Below are positions 58,161 through 64,000 of a stretch of 64,000 nucleotides of DNA, in pieces. This DNA is from Actinospineispora acaciae DSM 45401 (lineage in GTDB: Bacteria > Actinomycetota > Actinomycetes > Mycobacteriales > Pseudonocardiaceae): positions 248,001 to 312,000 of the forward strand of contig NZ_JIAI01000003.1 in assembly GCF_000620785.1 (NCBI RefSeq). Reading direction: 5' to 3'. The position numbers and the translations under genes were made by a program. The notes below the pieces were generated by a model. It searched no databases and was not told the DNA's origin. It saw nothing but the letters and a program-made list of their open reading frames with translations. Each line of letters begins with the position of its first letter. Positions within the stretch are counted from its first letter, which is position 1.

Positions 58161-58592
58161 TCAGCAGCCGGCCATCAGGTTCCCGATGGCGTCGACCAGC
58201 CGGTCCCGGTCGGCGGGCGCCAGCTCGCCGGTCAGCTTGTCCAGCCGCGCGGTCACCTCCCGGTGCGCCTCGTCGGCCAGCCGGGCGCCCTCGGGGGTCA
58301 GCGTGATCCGAAACGCCCGCCGGTCGCGGGGATCGGTGGCGCGGGCGACCAGCGCGCGCCGCTCGAGCCGGTCCACCAGGCCGGTCACGCCGGACTTGCC
58401 CAGGTGCAGCGCGCGCCCGAGATCGGCCATGCCGACCGGGCCGGCGATGAGCTGGCAGAGCAGCTGGGCCTGCTGCGGGGTCAGCCCGAGCTCCCGGCTG
58501 ACCTCGCCGTACAGGTGCAGAACCACATGGGACAGCCGCACCAGCGCGGCCGCCAGCCCGATCCGCTCCGGCTGCCCGGTCAGCTCCGCCAT
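58161..58592 (-). CDS. MarR-family regulator
   Basis: 143 residues from the ATG at 58592 (GGAGG nine bases upstream); a TTG seven codons earlier is less likely. Winged helix MADLGRALHLGKSGVTGLVD, wing RATDPRDRRAFRITLTPEGA. Divergent from the FSP1-like oxidoreductase across a large inverted repeat (58648-58684), so it probably represses that gene in response to an oxidant or quinone. Confidence 0.9.
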   Translation of the reverse strand: MAELTGQPERIGLAAALVRLSHVVLHLYGEVSRELGLTPQQAQLLCQLIAGPVGMADLGRALHLGKSGVTGLVDRLERRALVARATDPRDRRAFRITLTPEGARLADEAHREVTARLDKLTGELAPADRDRLVDAIGNLMAGC

Positions 58593-58647
58593 CACCCCTG
58601 CCTCCGCGATCAAGGGTACTTGACGGCCGCCCGAATCCCGACCTACG

Positions 58648-58684
58648 TTAGTTCATAGTACGTACAATCCGCACTACGAACTAA
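58648..58684. promoter_or_regulatory. MarR operator, interrupted inverted repeat
   Basis: TTAGTTCATAGT (58648-58659) and ACTACGAACTAA (58673-58684) are inverted repeats with one mismatch, separated by 13 bp; inside is the perfect GTACGTAC (58658-58665). It covers the space between divergent marR and oxidoreductase genes. Confidence 0.65.
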
Positions 58685-58695
58685 GGGAGGCGGCC

Positions 58696-59802
58696 ATGCC
58701 AGCGACGGTGGCGGTCATCGGTGGCGGGTACGGCGGGATCACGGTGGCCAAGGCGCTCGACGACGTGGCCGACGTGGTGCTGGTCGAGCCCAGGGACGCG
58801 TTCGTGCACAACGTGGCCGCGCTGCGCGCCGTCGTCGACCCGGCGTGGCCGGAGCGGCTGTTCTTCGGTTACGAGCGGTTGCTCGACCGCGGCCGGGTGG
58901 TACGCGACCGCGCGGTACGGGTGGACGGCACGGCGGTCACGCTCGGCTCCGGCGAGCGGATCATCGCCGACTACATCGTGCTGGCCACCGGGTCGGCGTA
59001 CCCGTTCCCGGCGAAGATCCCGATCGAGGACCGCGCCGGGGCCATCGCCGCCCTGCGCGCCACCCACGACGACCTGGCCAGGTCCGACGGCGTGCTGCTG
59101 CTCGGCGCCGGGCCGGTGGGCCTGGAGCTGGCCGGCGAGCTCAAGGCGGCCCGGCCGGACCGGGCGGTGACCATCGTGGACCCGGCCGGCGACGTCCTGG
59201 CCGGCGGGCTGTCCGGGCTGGCCGGCGGCTTCCCCGAGGAGCTGCGCGCCGAGCTGCGCCGCCAGCTGGACGCGCTGGGTGTCGAGCTGGTGCTCGGCAC
59301 CTCGCTGGCCGAGCAGCCGCCGTCCGAGCCCGGCGAGGTGAAGGCGTTCTCCGCCACCACGGTGGACGGCCGCCGGATCGTCGCGGACATCTGGTTCCGC
59401 TGCTACGGCGTGGTCGCGACCAGCGACTACCTGGCCGGCGAGCTGGCCAACGCCCGGCGGGCCAACGGCCAGGTCGAGGTCACCGCCGAGCTGCGGCTGC
59501 CCGGCCAGGACCGGGTGTTCGCCATCGGTGACCTGACCGCGCTGCCCGAGGCCAAGATGGCCAAGGCGGCCGGCGAGCACGCCGAGGTGGTCGCCGGCAA
59601 CATCCGCACGCTGATCAGCGGCGGCGACCGGCTGGCCGGCTACCGCCCCGGCGGGCCGGCGATCTCGCTGCCGCTGGGCCCCGCCGGCGGCGCCAGCTAC
59701 GCCCCCGGCGTGGGCCTGCTGGGCGCCGAGGACACCGCCCGGCTCAAGGGCGCCGACCTGCGCACCGGCCCGCTGCGGGAGACATTCGGCCAAGCGGAGT
59801 AA
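58696..59802 (+). CDS. FSP1/AIF-like NAD(P)H:quinone oxidoreductase
   Basis: 368 residues, with GGGAGG upstream of the ATG. Two dinucleotide motifs: VAVIGGGYGGITVAKAL (FAD) and LLLGAGPVGLELAGEL (NAD(P)H). The closing GDLTALPEAKMAKAAGEHAE contacts the flavin. It resembles AMID/FSP1-type single-component flavoproteins that reduce quinones. Divergent MarR and its operator suggest induction by quinones or oxidants. Confidence 0.9.
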   Translation: MPATVAVIGGGYGGITVAKALDDVADVVLVEPRDAFVHNVAALRAVVDPAWPERLFFGYERLLDRGRVVRDRAVRVDGTAVTLGSGERIIADYIVLATGSAYPFPAKIPIEDRAGAIAALRATHDDLARSDGVLLLGAGPVGLELAGELKAARPDRAVTIVDPAGDVLAGGLSGLAGGFPEELRAELRRQLDALGVELVLGTSLAEQPPSEPGEVKAFSATTVDGRRIVADIWFRCYGVVATSDYLAGELANARRANGQVEVTAELRLPGQDRVFAIGDLTALPEAKMAKAAGEHAEVVAGNIRTLISGGDRLAGYRPGGPAISLPLGPAGGASYAPGVGLLGAEDTARLKGADLRTGPLRETFGQAE

Positions 59803-59860
59803 CGCGACACGCCGGACCGGGCGAACTGACCGTTGCGGCACGGGCCGTGGCCCCTTATCT

Positions 59861-59874
59861 TGCAACCTGTTCTA
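59861..59874. promoter_or_regulatory. KstR-like motif TnnAACnnGTTnnA
   Basis: TGCAACCTGTTCTA fits the actinobacterial KstR consensus exactly, 105 bp upstream of the phosphotransferase-family ATG. The consensus is short and also resembles other TetR sites, so it is a candidate only. Confidence 0.35.
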
Positions 59875-59978
59875 TTTCGGCCTGAGCTGTCACATCCGTC
59901 ACGGGCAACGCAATCACACCCTCCTGAGTGGAACCGGTTTCCGCCCATCGAGACGCCCGTCCGAGAGGAGTGTCCAGG

Positions 59979-61247
59979 ATGAACCGGCAGGCATCGGGGG
60001 TCGGCCTTGTCGCGGCGGCGGTGGCGGCGCCGTCTCGCCCACTGCCGCGATCACGGCGGCCGGGATCGGTCTCGGACGGCCACGTCGGCACCCGCGCCGG
60101 CACCGGCGTCGGCACCCACACCGACACCCACACCGACACCCGCGTCGGCGCCGAGGAGCTCCGGAAGCGGCTGCAGGCCTGGCTGCCGAGCGTGCTGCCC
60201 CCGCACGCCGAGCCGGTGGTGACCGACGCGTGGGTCTCGGACGCGAACCCGCTGTCCGGCGACATGGTGCGGTTCGACGCCGTCTGGGGGCAGCCGCCGA
60301 ACCGGTGGAGCCGCGAGCTGTCGGCCAAGCTCGCGCCCAGGGACACCGTCGTGCCGCTGTTCCCCCGCCACGGTCTGGACCGCCAGTTCGAGACCATGCA
60401 CGTGGTCCGGGAGAACACCAGGGTGCCGGTGCCGGCGCCGCTGTGGCTGGAGACCGACCCCGAGCCGCTCGGGACACCGTTCCTGGTGATGCAGCGCGCG
60501 CAGGGGCGGGTCCCGCCGGACATGGTCCCCTACAACTTCGGCTCCTGGCTCACCGAGGCCACCGACGCGCAGCGCGCCACCCTGCAGCACACCTCGATCG
60601 ACGTGCTGGTCAAGCTGCACGACATCGCCGAGCCGGGGGTGCGCCGCGCGTTCCCGAGCCCCGGCACCCGGCCGCCGCCGTCCGCGGCGAGCGCGCTGGC
60701 CGACCATGTGGAGCGCCAGCGCGCCTACCACCGGTGGGTCACCGCCCGGGGTCCGGACGCGCCGATCATCGGCCGCTGCTTCGACTGGCTGGAGGACAAC
60801 TGGCCGCGCCGGGTGGGCCAGGCCGTGCTCGGCTGGGGCGACGCGCGGATCGGCAACATCACCTACGACGGCTTCACCCCCGCCGCCGTGCTGGGCTGGC
60901 GGATGTCCGCGCTCGGGCCACGCGAGCTGGACCTCGGCTGGTTCATCTACCAGCACCGGTTCTTCGAGGACCTGGCGGCGGTGGCCGGCCTGCCGGGGCT
61001 GCCCGGCTTCCTGCGCCGCGACGACGTGTGCGGCGACTACGAGGCCATGTCCGGCTACCGACCCCGGGACATGAACTTCTTCACCCTCTACGCCGCGCTG
61101 CGCTACGCGATCGTGCTGCTGCGCGTGCGGCACCGGGCCATCCGCCTGGGCCGGGCAGTGGTGCCCGCCGACCCCGACGACATGCTCCTGCACCGGCCGG
61201 CGCTGGAGGCGATGCTCGCCGGCACCTACTGGGCCGGGGTCGGCTGA
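59979..61247 (+). CDS. APH-fold phosphotransferase with altered metal motif
   Basis: 422 residues from the ATG at 59979 (GAGAGGAG upstream). The kinase core is full: the catalytic Asp in WGDARIGNI is present (WGD replaces HGD, as is usual in this subfamily). The second metal motif, normally LDWEM, reads LGWRM: the DFG-equivalent Asp is Gly and the Glu is Arg, so metal binding is probably lost. The N-terminal tail (about 40-60, GTRAGTGVGTHTDTHTDTR) is coded by a degenerate short tandem repeat. Possibly a pseudokinase or ligand sensor. Confidence 0.85.
   Translation: MNRQASGVGLVAAAVAAPSRPLPRSRRPGSVSDGHVGTRAGTGVGTHTDTHTDTRVGAEELRKRLQAWLPSVLPPHAEPVVTDAWVSDANPLSGDMVRFDAVWGQPPNRWSRELSAKLAPRDTVVPLFPRHGLDRQFETMHVVRENTRVPVPAPLWLETDPEPLGTPFLVMQRAQGRVPPDMVPYNFGSWLTEATDAQRATLQHTSIDVLVKLHDIAEPGVRRAFPSPGTRPPPSAASALADHVERQRAYHRWVTARGPDAPIIGRCFDWLEDNWPRRVGQAVLGWGDARIGNITYDGFTPAAVLGWRMSALGPRELDLGWFIYQHRFFEDLAAVAGLPGLPGFLRRDDVCGDYEAMSGYRPRDMNFFTLYAALRYAIVLLRVRHRAIRLGRAVVPADPDDMLLHRPALEAMLAGTYWAGVG
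60089..60156 (+). repeat. Short tandem repeat in the phosphotransferase N-terminus
   Basis: A GGCACC / CACCGACAC-type run of about 68 bases coding for GTRAGTGVGTHTDTHTDTR; the CACACCGACACC unit occurs twice in perfect tandem. Probably a slippage-grown linker. Confidence 0.5.
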
Positions 61248-61253
61248 CCGGGC

Positions 61254-61424
61254 CTACTCGTCGTCCGGGCGCGCGTGGTTGGGCTTGCCCGGCGTGGGGT
61301 CGCGGGACAGGTCGATCAGCGGGTCCAACGGGGCGCCGTCGGGCGCTTCGTGCGATCCCACGTGCTCGGCCGGCCGGTCCTCGGCGTCCGGCTCTTCGGG
61401 CGGGGCGCCAGCGTGTTCCGTCAT
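61254..61424 (-). CDS. 56-residue acidic protein
   Basis: From the ATG at 61424 with a strong GGAGGAGGGGG nine bases upstream, to TAG at 61254. Acidic and Pro-rich (MTEHAGAPPEEPDAEDRPAE, then HVGSHEAPDG) with a C-terminal DPLIDLSRDPTPGKPNHARP motif. No known family. The strong ribosome site and regular codon use support it, although it is only 56 residues. It lies 6 bases from the convergent phosphotransferase stop. Confidence 0.6.
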   Translation of the reverse strand: MTEHAGAPPEEPDAEDRPAEHVGSHEAPDGAPLDPLIDLSRDPTPGKPNHARPDDE

Positions 61425-61511
61425 GTGTTCCCCCTCCTCCGGGTTGTTCGACGGCGTCCCAAGTTACCTAACGGTCACGCGAGGCCGGCGCGATGGTGAC
61501 GGAGATCCGAC

Positions 61512-62360
61512 GTGCCCCCGTTCGGTCCAGGCGTCATGATGGTCGGTGTGACGTCCGACGTACCGCACCCGGAGCTGGCCGCCAAGATCAGGGCCGACGT
61601 GCCTCGGTCCGCCCGGATCTGGAACTACTGGATGGGCGGCAAGGACAACTACCCGGTCGACAGGGAGGCCGGCGACGCCTGGATCAAGGTGCATCCGGAG
61701 ATCGTCCCGATGGCCCGGCAGTCCCGGCAGTTCCTGATCCGGGTGGTGCGCTACCTGGCCGGCGAGGCCGGCATCCGGCAGTTCCTGGACATCGGCACCG
61801 GGCTGCCCACCATGCAGAACACCCACGAGGTGGCGCAGTCCGTGGCGCCGGAGTCGCGGGTGGTCTACGTGGACAACGACCCGTCCGTGCTCGCGCACGC
61901 CCGCGCGCTGCTGACCAACACCACCCCCGAGGGCGTCACCACCTACGTGCACGCCGACGTCCACGACCCCGACCAGATCATCGCCGACGCGCACAACGTG
62001 CTGAACTTCAGCGAGCCGATCGCGGTCATGTTCATGGGCATCATGGGCCACGTGTCCGACTACGAGGAGGCGCGCTCCATCGTCCGGCGGATCATGGCGA
62101 CCGTCCCGCCGGGCAGCTACCTGGCGCTCAAGGACGGCACCAAGACCAGCCAGGCCATCGACGAGGCCGAGACGTCCTACGCCCAGACCGGCGCGATCCC
62201 GTACGCGTTCCGGAGCCCGGAGCAGATCGGCGGGTTCTTCGAGGGCCTGGAGCTGGTCGAGCCCGGCCTGTCGACGATCTCGCTGTGGCGCCCGGACCCC
62301 ACCGAGGTGGGCACCGTCAAGCCGACCGACTCGCACGGAGCCGTCGGCCGCAAGGTGTAA
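61512..62360 (+). CDS. DUF574 SAM-dependent methyltransferase
   Basis: 282 residues from GTG 61512 (GGAGA six bases upstream); ATG 61536/61539 or GTG 61548 are alternatives. ARIWNYWMGGKDNYPVDREA (about 35-54) is the DUF574 signature (R-x-x-x-Y-x-x-G-G-K-D-N-F/Y), and QFLDIGTGLPTMQNTHEVAQ holds the SAM-binding D-x-G-x-G. These proteins are abundant in mycelial actinomycetes and mostly lack assigned substrates. Confidence 0.92.
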   Translation: MPPFGPGVMMVGVTSDVPHPELAAKIRADVPRSARIWNYWMGGKDNYPVDREAGDAWIKVHPEIVPMARQSRQFLIRVVRYLAGEAGIRQFLDIGTGLPTMQNTHEVAQSVAPESRVVYVDNDPSVLAHARALLTNTTPEGVTTYVHADVHDPDQIIADAHNVLNFSEPIAVMFMGIMGHVSDYEEARSIVRRIMATVPPGSYLALKDGTKTSQAIDEAETSYAQTGAIPYAFRSPEQIGGFFEGLELVEPGLSTISLWRPDPTEVGTVKPTDSHGAVGRKV

Positions 62361-62380
62361 GTCTCAGCGCTCGGTAAGTC

Positions 62381-63016
62381 TCAGCGTTCGGCGGCCAGCC
62401 TCACCCCCAGCCCGATGAACAGCCCGCCCGTCGCGACGTCGATGCGGCGGCGGGCGGCGCGGCGGCGGCGCAGCCAGGCCCCGATCTGCCCGGCGAACAC
62501 GCCGACGGCGCCGTCCACCAGGAACTCCAGCGTGACCAGGATGGCGCCGAGGATGACGAACTGCAGCCAGACCTGACCGAGCTGCGGCGCGATGAACTGC
62601 GGCAGGAAGGCGATGGTGAAGGTGACCATCTTCGGGTTCAACAGGTTGGTCAGCAGGCCGCTGAGGTACGCCCGCCGCCCGGACACCCCGCCGCCTGCGG
62701 CCGGCATCTCGGCGGCCGCGCCCGCGCCCCGCTGGCGGATGAGCTGCACCCCGAGGTAGATCAGGTAACAGGCGCCCGCGATCCGCACCACCGTGAACGC
62801 GACGGGCACCGTCTCGAACAGCGCGACCAGGCCGGCCGCGGCCACCGCGACGTGCACGACCTCGCTGGTGGCGACCCCGGCGGTGGCGAGCAGCCCGGCG
62901 CGCGGGCCACCCCGCATCCCGCAGCCCAGGATGAACAGCATGTCCGGGCCGGGCGTGACCATCGCGACGGCCGTGGTCACCACGAACAGCACCAGCAGGT
63001 GGAAGTCGAGCGGCAT
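62381..63016 (-). CDS. LysE-family amino acid exporter
   Basis: 211 residues from the ATG at 63016, six helices. FVVTTAVAMVTPGPDMLFIL (the conserved TPGP) and FLPQFIAPQLG are the LysE/RhtB signatures. Exports amino acids or related metabolites. It lies just beyond a 108-bp element with terminal inverted repeats, which separates it from the upstream gene. Confidence 0.9.
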   Translation of the reverse strand: MPLDFHLLVLFVVTTAVAMVTPGPDMLFILGCGMRGGPRAGLLATAGVATSEVVHVAVAAAGLVALFETVPVAFTVVRIAGACYLIYLGVQLIRQRGAGAAAEMPAAGGGVSGRRAYLSGLLTNLLNPKMVTFTIAFLPQFIAPQLGQVWLQFVILGAILVTLEFLVDGAVGVFAGQIGAWLRRRRAARRRIDVATGGLFIGLGVRLAAER

Positions 63017-63056
63017 GCCCTCATCCTGGCAGGCCGCACCGACAGTGTTAGCCAGA

Positions 63057-63164
63057 TTCTGAGGGTTGTTCACGAATCGCCTCCGGCGATCCAACCACCT
63101 GATCCAGCCGCTCGGACGAGCCTTCGGCCCGCCCTTGCGCCAGGAGCGTGAACAACCCTCAGAA
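63057..63164. repeat. 108-bp element with 18-bp terminal inverted repeats
   Basis: TTCTGAGGGTTGTTCACG (63057-63074) and its exact complement (63147-63164), 72 bp apart, with an ATCGCC/GGCGAT mini-hairpin inside. The right arm directly touches the TAG of the upstream gene. No target duplication and no second copy in the window. Confidence 0.7.
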
Positions 63165-64000
63165 CTACCCGCCTTGCCGAGGCCGAGGGATCGGGTAGGC
63201 ATGCGGCCGGGTACGGGTGCCGCGCAGCAGGCTCCTGGCGGTGGTGATCAGCCGGTGGCCGGCCGGGTTCGCGGTGACCAGGTCATAGGTGGTCCGCACC
63301 ACCCCCGGGCGGATCAGCTCGACGGGCGTCGGGTAGCGGAACGCGGTGCCGTTGAACTGCAGCTTGCTGCGCTGCGCGCTGGGCCACTCGTCGCTGCTGT
63401 GGATGCCGTGGTCGATCATGTCGCTGAGCATCCGCTCCGGCAGCCCGCCGAAGTCCAGCCACCGGCAGCCGCGCGCCCTGGCCCACTTGATGATCTCCCA
63501 CCGGACGGCGGCCGGGACGCTGAGCTTGCCGGCCTCGCCGGAGGCGTCGAAGCCGCCGAGGCGCCCGCGCACCATCCCGGCGCACACCGTGACCAGGTCG
63601 GCGGACACCGGCACCCCGCGCACCTCGCCGATGAACAGTGCGACGTGCCCGCCGGCGGCCAGCTCGCGGTACAGCGTGCGCACGTAGGACCGAGGCGGCG
63701 GCGCGAAGCCCTGGCGCTCGCCGCTGCACCGCATCAGGGCGAGCAGCAGCGGCAGGTCGCGCTCGTCCCCGAGGCGGACGCGCACGCCGTGCGCATCCCA
63801 CCTGTTCGTCCATGATTTCAGCCGCCGGGAGAACCCGGACCGGATCTCCTCCAGCGGCCGGCGCAGGTCCAGCCGGTAGGAGCCGGCCGGCGCGATGCCC
63901 GCATGGGACACCCGGAAACCCCTGGCCAGCAGCCCGGAGCTGACGTCGTGGGCGTGCTCGGGCGGCTGCACGAACAGCATTCGCAGGGTGCCGGCCAGGA
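63165..64000 (-). CDS. FemAB/GNAT-like peptidoglycan-bridge acyltransferase (5' partial)
   Basis: At least 278 codons are in the window; the frame is open to the edge (LAGTLR before Met at 63980), so the start lies outside. LFVQPPEHAHDVSSGLLARG, YRLDLRRPLEEIRSGFSRRL, and the C-terminal GNAT half (VALFIGEVRGVPVSADLV; WARARGCRWLDFGGL) match FemX/FemAB and BioF2-like acetyltransferases, which transfer aminoacyl or acyl groups to cell-wall precursors. Confidence 0.8.
   Translation of the reverse strand, partial: LAGTLRMLFVQPPEHAHDVSSGLLARGFRVSHAGIAPAGSYRLDLRRPLEEIRSGFSRRLKSWTNRWDAHGVRVRLGDERDLPLLLALMRCSGERQGFAPPPRSYVRTLYRELAAGGHVALFIGEVRGVPVSADLVTVCAGMVRGRLGGFDASGEAGKLSVPAAVRWEIIKWARARGCRWLDFGGLPERMLSDMIDHGIHSSDEWPSAQRSKLQFNGTAFRYPTPVELIRPGVVRTTYDLVTANPAGHRLITTARSLLRGTRTRPHAYPIPRPRQGG

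Overview
The window is a very GC-rich, plasmid- and phage-free stretch with the features of a filamentous actinomycete chromosome. These include frequent GTG starts, ATGA/GTGA gene overlaps, a DUF574-type SAM methyltransferase, secreted bulb-type lectins, and many TetR, LysR, MarR, IclR, PucR and RpiR regulators. I cannot resolve the genus. No transposase, integrase, tRNA, rRNA or CRISPR array was seen. About 58 genes are called, and most of the window is accessory catabolism with local regulators.

Layout. 1-2.9 kb is a minus-strand moxR-type operon (partial MoxR ATPase, DUF4350, DUF4129, membrane protein). 3.0-4.9 kb holds an FMN reductase and a YceI protein, divergent from a TetR gene across a twin-palindrome operator. 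4.9-6.6 kb has a class-C beta-lactamase-fold hydrolase and a small membrane HTH protein. 6.6-14.8 kb is a PucR regulator divergent from a five-gene operon: fused urease gamma/beta, urease-alpha-like protein, YtcJ-type amidohydrolase, MHS transporter and ThDP enzyme. No urease accessory genes occur in the window and the flap cysteine is replaced, so the substrate is probably not simply urea. 15.5-18.9 kb is an RPH-like phosphotransferase with its TetR. 19.4-27.7 kb joins an enoyl-CoA hydratase/CoA-transferase/MatC-type transporter operon, an IclR regulator, and a serine-glyoxylate aminotransferase with a fused FAD/Fe-S 2-hydroxyacid dehydrogenase; matching palindromes upstream of both operons suggest one IclR regulon. 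28.0-35.1 kb is a LysR-controlled hydroxyquinol pathway (TfdB-like hydroxylase, intradiol dioxygenase, maleylacetate reductase) plus a flavoprotein dehydrogenase and an NTF2-fold protein. 35-38.8 kb holds a YegP protein, a glutamate-synthase-like enzyme and two secreted lectins. 38.9-43.4 kb is an SDR-MarR-ABC-P450 operon. 43.4-47.6 kb has LysR, a lactonase-like MBL protein, an alpha/beta hydrolase and an MFS exporter. 47.6-54.1 kb is an RpiR-controlled set (amino acid permease, enoyl-CoA hydratase, ADP-forming acyl-CoA synthetase, SIS protein). 54-64 kb is mixed, ending in a 5'-truncated FemAB/GNAT-like gene.

The most unusual structure is a family of four palindromic elements of exactly 44 bp (11.8, 27.0, 32.9 and 34.6 kb) inside the catabolic block. 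They have identical 10-bp ends, an internal stem that differs between copies but stays self-complementary, and a conserved downstream TGACC. Three lie at gene 3' ends and carry the stop codon of the upstream gene; the fourth lies in frame inside the FAD/Fe-S dehydrogenase gene. Several operator families also recur at regulators and their likely targets: CGGAA-N4-TTCCG (TetR/YceI), GTGCC-N7-GGCAC (IclR) and GACGCAA-N6-TTGCGTC (RpiR).
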